Source: Warburgia ugandensis
Taxonomy: Eukaryota; Streptophyta; Magnoliopsida; Canellales; Canellaceae
Assembly (NCBI GenBank): GCA_035236585.1
Contig: CP141128.1
Span: 38,484,684-38,548,683 of the forward strand
Length of the DNA stretch: 64,000 nt
Direction: 5' to 3'
The notes below the pieces were generated by a model. That model ran no database searches. It saw nothing but the letters and a program-made list of their open reading frames with translations, and had not been told where the DNA came from. A program made the translations under genes and the position numbers. This document shows positions 31,851 to 44,109 of this stretch, piece after piece (positions within the stretch are counted from its first letter, which is position 1; every line of letters begins with the position of its first letter).

Positions 31851-34458
31851 TGTAATGACTCCATTTTTGTAACCTTGAAATCCCATATTGGTAATGAAAA
31901 GTTCACTTTTTGAGATAGGGGTATTTTGGTTATTTTACTGTTCACCCTAACTAGACTTAGAAATTTAGTCCTTAGGATGGTACCCTTAGGTGCGTCTCAA
32001 AAAAAGGAATCCAACAAGACTAGAATCACCCAAAACGGAGTTAAAATGAGCAAGTTATGGCCCTTTGAAGTTCAAGGGCAAAATTATAATTAAATTTAAA
32101 ATGAATTGGCCTAAGAAAACAGGGACCCGTTTTGATACGGGCACCCCCTTCTTCCCAAACATACTGCATCACTGACATTCTAGAATGTTGGTGTGTAGGG
32201 GAGAAACCACCGCCATTCCATGGCGGTGGAAACCCCCCTCTAGAACCCTCCTTAAGCTCTATAAATATAGCTCTTGGGCACCTCCAATGGCAGCCCAAAA
32301 CCCTAGGAAAAACCAATCTTGGAGTTGCAGGCAAGAGGAGAAAATATGAAAAATACCTAGCCACGAACCAGGTATGCCTTAAACAACTCCAAACCCATCT
32401 CCCCCTCAGTCTTAGGTTGAATTTCCCTAAGTTTTTGCATGAGAAACCATGCAAAACGGGGCTCTAGGGAGCCACAACAGACCCAGGGCAGGTGCCTGGG
32501 GCATTCTGGATCGACAGGGTCGAACCAGGGCATCCCGAGGATGCCTAGGTCACCACAGAACCAAAACGCACAAAGTGCGTTAAAGGGAAAACGACAAACG
32601 TGCCCGCAAATGAGGAAAGGGGTGGAGGCCTGGTGCATCGGTAGACGCGCCTTGTGGGGCGCTTGCCTTGTGTGGGCCTGCGACGGTGACGCTGCGTGTT
32701 CCACGTGAGCGGAACGCGAAGCTTGATGACGCCCGGGAGCGTGTGACCACACGTGCAGGCCAGTCACCACTCGACTGGTACGCACCTGCGTCCCAGGAAT
32801 GGTGACGCAAGGCTCGTTTTGGGCCTTCTATGTATTCTTAACACTAAAATACGCATAACTTAAGTTCTAGGACTTCGATTGAGGCGCCGCAAGAGGCATT
32901 ATATCCGTATCGATGGCGCGGATATATCAAAACCATAAAAATACCTGATTAAGCCCCTATCTAAGGCTGGAATGACCCTTAAACCATGATAGTGGCATGA
33001 GGCCACTACACCTTTGCAAACCTGACTATACCAAGGCCCAGTTAGGGACCTTAGGATGCCCTTAGGCATGGGAATGAACCCTTAATGATTAAGTAGTGAG
33101 GAAAAATATTCTAGAATCTATAGAAATAGGCCAAGCTAACCTTTTTCCCATAAACCATGTCCAGGAATGTACGAGGATAAGGGGACTAGCGTGATCAAAC
33201 CAGGTAGGTGTCCTATCGCTACTAGACATTTAAAAAGAACCCATGATGCTTTGAGAATGCATGATTTGAGTCATGGCTGCTTTTTTAATACATGTTTTAA
33301 GTTTTTAAGTTACATGTCCTGTCTTTATGTGTATATCATATAAACTTATGTTACATCCTTATGCAATGACCTGTTTAGCATGAATTGATTTCATGAAAGA
33401 ACTTAGCATGCATATGAAAAATGCATTGCGCATATATTGGCAAGACATGTGTTACATGCATAGACGTGTTTTGAAAAAGGATTCTTGTCTGCATGATACA
33501 TGCATAGACATGTTTTGAAAAAAAAGGTTCTTGCCTGCTTGATAGTATATGATTTGGGCTAGTAAGCTCATGGGCGCTATGCCGAGAGGTTCGGGGTGGC
33601 CTCCCAGCCTCTACCACTATAGGTGGAAAGGGTACCACGCCAAGAAGGCTTGTCCTCACTTCGATTGCTGTGGTAAACGAGGACTACCACTGGAGGTGTC
33701 ACGACACCCGTCGAAGTGTCATATGCCCCGTGGAGGCTATGATCGAGAGTCCCTAAGTACCCGGGGACCACATGGCGCTGAGGTCGTGGGCGTAGTGTGC
33801 CCTATGTTTTTGAGGATTTACTTGCATGCATTTGGCATGACATGAGTATGGTCGACCATAGATCCATGAGTTGGATTCAGTTGAGCATCTTATGCATATC
33901 ATAGTATATGTTTATGATATCTATGTTACTTTTGACTTGGATTATGCGATTCTTTAAGTTGTCAGTATTCTATTTTGACAATGGCTTTTAATATCGATAT
34001 TGAACATGACTGTCCAAACCTGCACATGGTTTAAAGAACATATGGTTTAAAACATAGCATGCATTGTAAAACTAGTGGTGATAGACTCCTACTGAGTATA
34101 GTGTATACTCACCCAATCCTTAATATTTTTCAGATACAAGTAAACACTTAAGGACAGGATACACCCGTGACAGAGACCATCCAAATTAATTACAAGTAAG
34201 TAAACCCCTACCTTATCTTTTAGTGAATGTTACTTGATTGTAGTTACTCTCTGTAGCTGGGGCTGTGACTAACACTTTCTTGGGAATACAGTTGATTTAA
34301 GACTATGCCATGGCCATATGAAAATGTGTTTTGACACTCGGGGTTTTATACGAAAGATTGCTTTCCAAAATAAAAGATTTTGATGCATTTCATATTTCTA
34401 AAGCAAGAGATCTGGCCTTTTTATGAAATTTGCATCATATGAAACCTGGGTCGTCACA
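31851..34458 (+). mobile_element. Solo LTR B2 (plus orientation)
   Basis: TGTAATGACTCC ... GGGTCGTCACA, 2608 bp, flanked by a perfect GAGGT duplication (31,846-31,850 and 34,459-34,463). No internal region or partner LTR in direct orientation, so it is a solo LTR formed by LTR-LTR recombination. It is inverted relative to B1, 477 bp away. Confidence 0.9.
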
Positions 34459-34520
34459 GAGGTCAATAGCTATCTAGGTATACTAAAGGTAATCTTTTCC
34501 TCACAACGATCAACTATCCC

Positions 34521-34740
34521 TCAATAAATATAATCCATCACAAGGATGGTATCATGATCAATCATATCAAGTAAAATTATATCAATATCCATCCTCTCAC
34601 TCATTATCAGCGTCATAAAATCTAACTTAGAGACTGTCATATATACAAGCATATTCATGAAGGTTCCAATACATAAAATACAAAAATGACTAGATCCTAG
34701 ATCAAGGAGGATCCTAACATTACTCACCAGCAATCAAAAA
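34521..34740 (-). pseudogene. Element C aspartic protease
   Basis: A 71-codon minus-strand frame holds both ends of the domain: V-R-I-L-L-D-L-G-S-S-H-F near its start (catalytic D-x-G, here D-L-G-S) and L-L-D-M-I-D-H-D-T-I-L-V-M-D-Y near its end (family D-x-I-L-G-M-D-W). It is the most complete protease of the three related elements, but the catalytic motif has Leu instead of Ser/Thr/Pro and the Gly of L-G-M-D is Val. Confidence 0.72.
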
Positions 34741-36411
34741 AATATTTTTCATCACTTGGGTCAAGGCCTATACATGCCTCAAGTAAGACAGAAATCCATC
34801 ACTAACAATGTGGGGCCATCTCTGCCCTATCTCCAAAGTCAATCTGTCTGACTCATTATCTGCTGGGACAGTCTCTAAAGGAATGTCCTGATTCTCCATA
34901 GTTAAAATATTTAAAGAATTACCATTATGATGGCGGCTACTGATGCTATTACCACTGGTACGGTGGTCTACTAACTCTAGGACATAATTGTCTAGGTGTC
35001 TGTCCTTACAACTAGTACACATTTTCTCATCCGCATCCCAACACTGCTTGATCAAATGTCGTTGGCTCAATTGCCTCTGCAGCTGTGTCAATGAAAGGTC
35101 TCTTACCCTTACTAGGCTAATTAGAACTACCCATGTCCGAGTTTCTATAGTCAACCCTGGTCTTGGGAAAATACCTCTTTAACATATTGATTATGTATGC
35201 AATCTCTGCCCCCAATGTAGAACAGGCTCCACAAATCACTTGATTCCTCAATACAGATGCCAACATATCATAATCTATTTGCAACCTCCTTACCCATGGC
35301 AAGGAGTTAGGGTCAATTTTCCTCAACTGTATATATCTATTCAATACCGTTGAACTGTCTAATTTCTCTGCTCTACACAAACAACTCTCATAGTATCACC
35401 AGTTGCTCACAAGGCAAAGATATAGATTATTATAGGCCTTTCTAAGATCCTTCTAGATAAAAATCTCAATAATAGAGGAACACGCCCTCTCAAATAACCA
35501 TCATTAGAATCCTCATAATTTCATTTTCAGTATCCTCACCTCCATCATTTCATTTTCTTCAACAAATGAATTACTTCATGGTCATATCAATCAAAATCAT
35601 TTACAATTGTCAATCTCAAACCCAATGTAATTGATCTTTCATAATGACTTTCTTAGTAATTGGAGACCACATCATCATCACTATTTAATAACTATTCTTA
35701 TAAAATAGTTATCACATCCTCCAGGCGTTACACACCTTCAAGTCATAAATGAGCCCTCACAAAATTCATAAACATTCACTTCTGATTGATGATTGGCTAT
35801 CAATATTTCTATATGCAGAAGTACCCATAATTTTTCATCTCATAATTCAGGTAATTTATTCATAAAAACATTAAGATTTTGCTTCATCAAATTTTCAATG
35901 ATTTTCACCATATTATAATTTATTTGTCAAATAAGTCCACTTCAAGTTTAACTTAATATAATACTTCTTTCAACGTTCTTGCATTCTCATTAGTTGTAAT
36001 CATTTTTGATCCTCCATCATTCTTATCATACTATTGTTATTGTAATAATTATTAGGAATTTTCCTAGAGTTTATACATAGAATCCAAGTTAGAACTTGGA
36101 CTATTAGAAGCAATCTACATGAATATATCTTCTATCATATATTAAAGTTCTCATTAAGAGAAGCTACCTTAACATCTTTATTCTGATTCTTTACTTTGAG
36201 GATCACACACTTTCATTAAAGTGTACTTCCTTGTACTCATACAAGGATATTCTCTCAGAAAATCTGCCAACCTTCATGGAATTATCCATTTCACAATCAT
36301 CAACATCATTCACATGAGTTCTTTTGGTAACTCACATTTAGGAAATCACCTCACTTCATGGATTGTATCTGAACTTTAATTTGTTGGAAGGTTATGATGG
36401 AGTAGACCTGC
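34741..36411 (-). pseudogene. Element C gag remnant
   Basis: At 34,860-34,935 a minus-strand frame gives F-K-Y-F-N-Y-G-E-S-G-H-S-F-R-D-C, a CCHC zinc knuckle whose first two Cys are Tyr. Upstream, 34,768-35,400 has frames with D-P-N-S-L-P-W-V-R-R-L and similar gag-like but unmatched text. Region 35,520-35,960 aligns with element A's 6800-7200 and D's 62,400-62,800. No intact frame; the exact start of gag is unknown. Confidence 0.62.
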
Positions 36412-36423
36412 GCTCTGATACCA
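36412..36423 (-). promoter_or_regulatory. Element C primer binding site (initiator Met tRNA)
   Basis: On the minus strand TGGTATCAGAGC, a perfect 12-base match to the complement of the initiator Met tRNA 3' end, three bases after the LTR end TTGGGGTGTTACA. Confidence 0.92.
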
Positions 36424-36426
36424 AAC

Positions 36427-39400
36427 TGTAACACCCCAATTTTTTACCAACATGAAAATAACAATTTATAAAGTGTGTCGGGATCCCTGCTTTAAGAACT
36501 TAAAATTTTAAATTTACCAAAAACAAAAACTTGAATAAAATCATTTATTTCAAATCCTGGGAGTCATACAATGACAAAACCATGGATTTAATAGTGAACT
36601 GATATCCCATTTCTGCTAAAAATTTGACAATCTCCTTTGTATTTTGGACCATTGTACATCATGTGTGCTATACAAAATCATCTGATAATCACAATACATG
36701 ACATGAAAATTGGGAGACTCAGTCTCCACGCCCATCCATCCAAATCAAATACTAATTTCAATGAAAGAGTATACTCCAACAGTGGAAAAGAGATCAAAAT
36801 ACCACAACATTACCCAGGTTCGTCCATACACAGCCTTCACATCCAACATAAGTACTTGTGCTTACATCTAGGTCACATTGCAATTTATATTAATGTATAG
36901 TTCATAAACAATATCCAAAGTGAGGTCTCGAACAAACCTTATCATTTTAGAAATATCCTCTATATATTGTTGGGAGCCGCCGTTGCCTTTACATGCTCTA
37001 TTTTCATGTTAAACCTGCTACTACTCTATGTATTTGAGGCATTGCAAACCAAAGCAATGCCTCAGCAAGCCATTGCTTGCATAGGTGACTACATTTAATA
37101 TCAATTTAAGGCATATGAAGTATGACGTATGAAGATCTGAGTTTCTGATAAAGTTCATGACATGAATCATTCATATAAAAAGTTGAATCATCATATGACA
37201 AGAATAAAATGATGCATGGATAATACGAAGTCAGAATCACTTATGAAATCGATGAAAAACTGATTTTGAGCATAAACATCAAAATACAATATCCAAATGC
37301 CACAACAAGCATAACAATGAACAATGCATGCTCATACAACTAATAAAGCAAATTTCAATCAAGTCAATCATCTGGTCATAAGTACTCTAGAGTGTCCCAC
37401 CACACTCTCACATCTAGTCATAAGTACTCATACCAATGATGGGTCCCTCGCTTGTAGCTCGCACACAAGGTAGTTCTCTTAGCCCTTAGGCCCACCCACA
37501 TCTTGTCGCTCACATAGGCTTCACCCAACATATCCATACGACATGGGTCCCTCACCTGTAGCTCACACACTAGGTAGTTCGTAGCCCATAGGCCCGCCCA
37601 CATAGGCTTCACTCAATATATCCACACCACATGAGCATACAAAATAAGATTATGGACTGCTATGCTGTAGTGGCAACCACTTTAGGGTATCAACCACTTC
37701 TGCTCACCGTTGACATCGAAACGGGAGACTTCTGTCCACCATGCATGGGGGATGGTCGACGTGCATGGGTGGCTTGCCCATGATTACCACAAACTCCACG
37801 CAGTGCCCAATCATTAGGGCGGTGTCTATCATTCATAATACTTAAAGGGCGGGTGGCCAATCTTATGACCCTCTTAGTATAGCATCCACTAGGTAGAAAC
37901 ACCCATCATAAATAAGCAAAACCACGAATCAAATATCAAAATCAATGCATAACCATCCTCAATAAAATCAAATCAAGGGAGTGTTTAATATATCAAAATC
38001 ATGCATAAAAAATTAGTGTATAATATTCTCAAATAATCCAATCGATGCAACATGGAAATGTATCAAGAAACAATGCATACATCAATCACATTAAAAGGTA
38101 GTATACGCCTTAGCAATACACGTTGAATGGCCATTAGAAAATCATGAGTTTGGCATACATGTCCATGCATCAAACAGTCCATGTAAATAAAGTTGTCAAG
38201 TAAATAATCATGATTTATTAAATCATAGGATAATAAATGTAGTCACCTACCCCAAACGAAGTACTACTTGTTTGTACCTCCCAAATCAGTCGGACCTAAC
38301 ACTAGTGCGGTCCTCCACAGTTACATTACCTAGATACATATCACATCCAGTCATACTCAGAATCCAATTTATCTAACTTGGATTCTTAATTACACAACAT
38401 CATATCTTTGTATTCCAAACTATAGTATTCAGGACAATCTGATGATTCCTAGCCCTAGAATCTTAAGGCAGGGCCCGCCCTCATTGGCTAATAATTCAAA
38501 TCATACATAATCGGGTGAACTTATAACCATCTGGTCCTTCTTCTTAATCATATCATTGCACGTTTCAAAGTTACTAGACTCAGATCATATAAAGCTTGGT
38601 TAATTTATCATTTAAATAAATTAATCAGGCATTATGATATAAATCTCATGCTCAATCATATCTAATCAAAGTCAGATCAACCAATCAAATGGTTAAGATA
38701 GTAATCTTACCTCGTACTAGTCAATTTGAGTAACATCCAACTGTCTGCTTGGTTAGACAGTCCATCGATTGTGTCAATTGTGCCCGATCATTAGATATCC
38801 ATGCTGATCACATCAAAATTCTTCACCTGATCACCCTAGATCATATAACAATTTAGTAATTATAACCAACTAATCCAAATAAGAATTTTAAATGGTTTAG
38901 ATAATCAAATTAGATCCAATTTATACCTGGGGTCTTTAGTTGATCGTAGTTGTTGATTTAGATAAGCTAAATCATCTCTATAAATGGTTCAGACCCAACA
39001 TCCTTGTATAGATCCATGATTTACATTTCATGAGGATCACTACAGAAAAACAAAGTCAGATAAGCACATATCAAACAATTTGACCTCTGATCAAATATCT
39101 AGTAAAATCAATGGTAAGATCTTCCTTGATCCAGAAATGGGAAGATGGGTTTTGTTCTTCACGTTGCTAGGATTGCGAGGGTCTCTCAGATCTCCAAGAT
39201 TCTTCTTGGATTGGCCAGAATCATAGGTCAAAGTTCAAGTGCGTAATAGGGCATTATGAGTCAACTTGGTTCCCCAAAAATGAGTAGGGAATGAGTTGAC
39301 TCGGTGAGTCAACTCTACCTGACTACCAGCAATAGAGGAGAATAGGGGAAAGGGAAAACTAGTGGGCAGCGGGGTTAGTAGGCTGTTCATGCCTAAGCCC

Positions 39401-40247
39401 TGTGACAGAAAAAGGTAAGGGACAGAAACTTTGGCCAATCTGTTTGGTCACCACCCAATCCGAAGAGAAGAGGGCGCACGCCAACTTGTCCATGGCTTGG
39501 GCATGCCAGTGGAAGTGGAAGGCGAGTCAAGGAAGAAAAAAGGGCAGCCTGTGCGGTCGGCCCTCATGCGCACGCTGGCGTACCGGGTTGGTTATGCTAG
39601 CTGGAACCCAATAGAGAGAAGGAAGATTAGAGAAATGGGGGATTCCGGCCGGTTGCCTGAGCAAAACCCAATCCAGGTTTTCAATTGATGCTGGAGAGAG
39701 AGGGGAGATGGCAGGGAAGAAAACAATGGGAAGGGTTTTTCCCCTACACATCACCACAGGAAATGGGGAGTGGTGCTGGCATCATCCACTCTAGTGGGTG
39801 CGCACCTTGGTGAACAGGGGGCACGAAGGAGGGGCTGCGACCAGCAGTAGTTGTTAGACCCATTCTATCTGAGCCCGATGGAAGAGAGGGAAGGGGAGAT
39901 CAGAGAGGTAGAGGAGGGTTTTAGGTCTCCAGGTTTTTTGGCAATCCCCCTCTTTCTTTCTCGTTTCAATTGTATGACCTAGGGGAGGTGTCAATATCAA
40001 ATTTGACCCCCTGATTAGTAAAATCTTAGAAATTTCTGGACTAAAAGTCTATTTGATGCAAAATTAGTGTCATTGAAATCGTATAGATGAGTACATTCCA
40101 AATTTGATAATCTCAAGTCCAAATTTTGAGCCAATAAGAAGGTCATTTTCATATAACTCAATTTCCATGGAATTTATTTCTGATTTCATCTCCTTTAAAA
40201 TTATAATCTAATATATAGAAAATGACCCAAAATTAAGGGTCATTACA
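36427..40247 (-). repeat. Element C 5' LTR (3821 bp)
   Basis: On the minus strand it runs from TGTAATGACCCTTAATTTTG (40,247) to TTGGGGTGTTACA (36,427). Inside are the shared hairpin at 37,036-37,063, the conserved LTR block (about 37,660-37,735), a partial tandem duplication at 37,439-37,625 (ggtccctc...tgtagctc, cataggcttcac repeated), and a purine-rich segment near 39,360-39,960. LTRs of D align along it. Confidence 0.9.
37036..37063 (-). other. LTR hairpin in element C
   Basis: GAGGCATTGC (37,036-37,045) and GCAATGCCTC (37,054-37,063) form a perfect 10-bp stem with an 8-base loop. A neighbouring GCAAGC...GCTTGC (37,064-37,080) may form a second small stem. Confidence 0.8.
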
Positions 40248-41997
40248 GGTGCCGTTGCTGATAAACTCAAAATAGGCCATGTCTGGCTGAAGACATAAAA
40301 CTTAGCACTTCCTTGGAGGCAACTTAGATGTTTTTCAAATCTCCATCTTCTACATCCTTCCATTAACATATGGATCCTATGTTTTTCAACATTGAGGACA
40401 ATGTTTCATTCAGGTTGGGGGGTGTAGATGCATATAGGGATTTTGTATTTTCTTGGGTCCTTGATTCTTTAGAAAAAAAGGTTTTTAAGGTAGAGTTCCC
40501 TTACTGTGATGAGAACTAGATTTTCAAAATTTAGTAATTCCATAGTTTTCTTCTCTTAATGGGAATACATATGATTAGTTTTGCATATTATGCATATGTT
40601 GAAGCATTTCATGAAAGTTAATTCTCAGAAACCATTTACACATAGCACATAGTCAAGACCAATAGATGTATGACTTAGAGATCCTAAGAAAAATTAGTGG
40701 AGACCTATAACCCAATGAGTTTAGAGACTATCTTCTTTTAAAGAGTTATAAGTAATTCCACAATTTCTTCAACATGCATAATTTAGTGTGATCCTATTAT
40801 CCTTATTTTGGTTAAACATCAATAATAAATAGGAGTAATAGCTTTATTTCTAGAAAATTTATTGAATCTAATATGCTTTAGGAAACTTAAGGAGTGATAT
40901 AGGCTGCAATGCTTAGCCTAGAGATATAAAGCCTACATAGTATATCATACCACTTGTTAGCCCCTTTGAGCTTAGTATTAAGCCTTCACTTTTGTTAGCC
41001 CCATTTACCTTAACCCAAAACAAGCCAGTAAAATACATATCCATTACCCATTGTCAAAATGAGTAGAGTTAGAAGAAAAAAGTTCAAAAAGGGGACAAAA
41101 ATTCAAAGAAGTATGAAAAATTAGCTGTCTTTCTTCCAAAGAAGCCAAAGAAAAAAAAAAAAAATTGAAAGGGGAAGACAAAAATATGAAAGAGATATTC
41201 ACTTCAAGTACAACCCAAAAGAAAAGTTGTCCTAACAAATATTCATTGAAGACTTCTACTCAATTTTGAAACTTTGAAATCCTTTTACCCTTCTTTTTTG
41301 AACCTATCCTAGGCCTACATTTCATCCTAGTTAAAGACCTATTGATCTTAGGCGGAACATAAGCTTGAAGAGGAGACAAAAAGAAGGAATTAAGGTAAGC
41401 TACCCCTAATATTCCTAGTGATAACATCCCTCTTAGGGATCATTTTCCTTTGTCTTATGAGCATTCAAAAGATTTATGTGAAATATAAGCTTGTTGGATT
41501 CGATCACATAATGAGAAAACTATGTTTAAACCTTTATCCAAGAGTTATATTTTTTAGAGTCTACCTACGAGGATTTGAGGTCAAGACATATTTCCAATGA
41601 AATTTAAGCATATCCAGTTAGAAGTCAAGATTTATGTGGTTGTACACATACACGCAATCCAGGAAATAACTCAGATAAAATGTCTTTAATATGTGTATGA
41701 TGTGTAAAATTGTCGAATCCTCTCTATCAAGTTGTGAACAACTAGTAGATTGCTAATGAATGGGGATTCTCTAAGATAAAATAGGGGACTCAACCTTAGT
41801 GAATTTTGTGGGTATATTCATTGCAAACCCTCATGAGGCATAACTCATCCACTAGGGTTAACCTAGGGGTTTAAGGGCTTGTTGTATGTGCTAAATGCAA
41901 TTGTGAGTACCTATGAAAGTGGCACCTTGTATCAGTTTTTGTAAAATTAATTTTTGCATATTTTTCTCGAGTCTAACAAAATGCTAGTTAGGGGATG
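40248..41997 (+). other. Athila-like element, post-pol internal region
   Basis: 40,290-40,335 (gtctggctgaagacataaaa, cttagcacttccttggaggc) matches the 'taaactaagcgcttcttgggaggcaaccca' type motif that follows pol in Athila/Tat elements. 40,400-40,435 (gaggacaatgtttcattcag, ttggggggtg) matches their 'ttgaggacaatgttt...ggggg' motif. The remaining 1.5 kb is non-coding, with phrases such as ttagccccatttaccttaac common in this region of the group. A purine tract (gttaggggatg, 41,987-41,997) precedes the 3' LTR. Confidence 0.78.
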
Positions 41998-44104
41998 TGT
42001 TAAGTGTTCAATTTTGACCATAATACCCTTAATTTAGCATTTAATTAGATAATCTAACTCATCAATTTGATGATTTTTAGATAAAATATGAAATTTAGCT
42101 CAAATTGACCATTCAACCATAAATTGTTAAAATTAACTGTCAGATGATCATCCGAGCTAATAAGATGCTTAATGTATGTTAGATTACTCTAATCTAGTCT
42201 TCTATCTTGTAGATCAAGCAGAATTAGGCTTGGATGGTTCAGATTGAATTTCAATGGTATAGATCATCCTAAAGGACATTGAATGAACCAGATCAATCAC
42301 AATGGAAGATGGGATAGTTTCCTAAAAATTGAAGAAAGATCATGGATAGGAATTCCTAACTAAGAGATAGATTTGTAAAGGGGATAGAAGTTTGCTAGTG
42401 GGAAACTATCTCTTCCCCGTAAGGAAAGTAGGGGTGAAAACAGAAAGGGAAGGAAACCAAAGAGGAAACCAAAGAATTGCTATAAAAGAATAGCTGCATC
42501 TCACGTAGTGTGGAACTCCCCCTTGGGCAGGTGTAGGGGCTTCTTTTCTGTGTTTGTTTTTTTGTTTTCCTTTACTATTTGCCTATTTTCCTTTCCATTC
42601 TGTTACTGTTGTTCATAGTCTTCCTTTGTTTCTAATTTATTTATTTATTTATTTTTTCTGTAGTAGTCATCTTCTGTTATTCCCCCACCTCCATCTCTCT
42701 CTCTTGCCCTTGTTCATTAGAAATTGACACCTCTGCCCCTATGTTTCCTAGGCTTTCCATTGGATCTTTAGCACCAAATCAATCCCCACAATCTAGCCTA
42801 ACGTGGCGATCCTCCACTTCGCTCACCATCGGACTAGCCCCTATTCTCAACTCCAGCTTCGCGCAGCCTAGGTCACACTGGACTTCCTAGTTTCCCTACT
42901 CTATAGAGATCATAGGACCGCCCAAGACATCTTCTCTCCACTCCAGTAGTCCACCACACACCTCATTCCTTTCTTCTTCTTCTTCTCCACCATGCTCCTT
43001 TCTTTTCTTGGTCATGCACATTGCCCAGTCGCGCTCCACTGCTCCGACCCTTCTCTTCCATCTTCAATGGCATCATCCTATGCCCATCTTTGACCTGCCC
43101 GCTCTCTGCTCTGCTACCACCACTGCACTGGCAACATCTATACATCACCGACGTCATCTGCAGCTCCAGCAACTCCACCATAGGTCGTTTTCACTACACC
43201 ATCCAGCCTTGGCATCCAACACTAGTACTGGGTTACTAGGTTTTTAAATTTTCCCTCTTTCAATCGCTGCATGGCACGGCAAGAATCCAATCACCGGAGT
43301 CTGTACCTTCATCTTCTTTGGAAATCTCCTTCGGCAAGGTCTTCTTCTTCCCTATTTTAGTTTTGTTTTATGGGAAATTTAAGGAACTTTTAGGAGCCAT
43401 TCCATTTTTGCCCTTGGTATAAAAATTTTAATTACATTTTTTTTGTCCTATTACTATGCTTATTTGTGTTCTGTTATCTACGTTTTGTGTTGTTCTCACT
43501 TAATCCAGGAATTGTTTGATTCGAATCTGTCTTATTTAAGCTTAATCATATCAATGATTCTACTTTGACAAACAAAATCTCCTCATTTCTTCAATGGTTT
43601 CATATTAGAATTTCAATTCCTCTTTAGACCTTGTTCTTAGGACACTTCCTAGAATGTTTATCCTTCGTGATCTTTAATCTAAGAATAAAAAATCAGATAT
43701 AAGTCGTTAAAACTCAAATTATTATTTAGACCAGATCTTTGCAATTATTAAGAATCTGCCTAATCCCTCTACTAGATCATCAATTAGAAGCACCAGGAAG
43801 AAATTGAGGAAGGCTGATCGAAGTTGATGTGACCAAATCTAAAGAATTTGATGATAATCAATCTAGGGAAGTAGATTTTTCTTGTTTATTTAGTTAAATT
43901 TCTGTCGTTTTGAGTTGAACCTCTATAATTTTCATTGATTACATATATCTAAAGTATGATTGCACTTTTTGTTAATTTTTTTTCATTTAATTTATGAATA
44001 ATTAAATTTTATTTAAACTCCAATTTCTTAAAGCGAGTCCCTATGGGATCGATACTTGCATATGCTATACTATAATAGTCCTTACACTTATAGAAAACTC
44101 AACA
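41998..44104 (+). repeat. Athila-like 3' LTR (2107 bp)
   Basis: Starts TGTTAAGTGTTC and ends ACTCAACA, with the AATAA target duplication following. Its first ~590 bases match the 5' remnant at 26,216-26,765. The last 70 bases carry the typical 'gagtccctatgggatcgata' phrase. Pyrimidine-rich frames near 42,960-43,250 are not genes. Confidence 0.9.
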
Positions 44105-44109
44105 AATAA

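Larger units (their letters stand above)
26761..40247 (-). mobile_element. Element C: Ty3/gypsy retrotransposon nested in the Athila-like element
   Basis: Minus-strand element with a complete 5' LTR (36,427-40,247) and a truncated 3' LTR (26,761-27,739). It has a perfect 12-nt Met tRNA primer site, a purine tract, and decayed gag, protease and RT. It is interrupted by solo LTRs B1 and B2. Its own interior totals about 3.5 kb. LTR and gag segments align with element A, so it belongs to the same broad lineage. Its right edge abuts Athila post-pol sequence at 40,248; the left target duplication was lost in the deletion at 26,761. Confidence 0.85.
26216..44104 (+). mobile_element. Athila/Tat-like gypsy retrotransposon, disrupted and internally deleted
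   Basis: The left edge TGTTAAGTATTC (26,216) and the right edge ACTCAACA (44,104) form TGTT/AACA termini. They are flanked by a perfect target duplication AATAA at 26,211-26,215 and 44,105-44,109. The 3' LTR is complete (41,998-44,104). The 5' LTR is cut off after about 550 bases at 26,765. Only the post-pol part of the interior remains (40,248-41,997), with motifs typical of Athila/Tat. Everything between belongs to element C and its own insertions. The host sequence is the CACTA element. Confidence 0.85.

Noticed and set aside
28827-34458. A single foldback-type transposon with 2.5-kb inverted repeats
   Set aside because: Each arm has its own, different 5-bp duplication (CATCC and GAGGT), TG..CA-type ends, and the DNA between them is the pol of element C. 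Two solo LTRs explain it better.
40248-40265. ggtgccgttgctg as an Asp-tRNA primer site (tggcgccgttgcc) of the Athila-like element
   Set aside because: It is immediately followed by post-pol motifs that belong near the 3' end of the interior, not after a 5' LTR; the likeness is probably chance.
42963-43247. His/Ser-rich frames near 43.1 kb
   Set aside because: Inside the Athila-like 3' LTR, overlapping on both strands and without domain.
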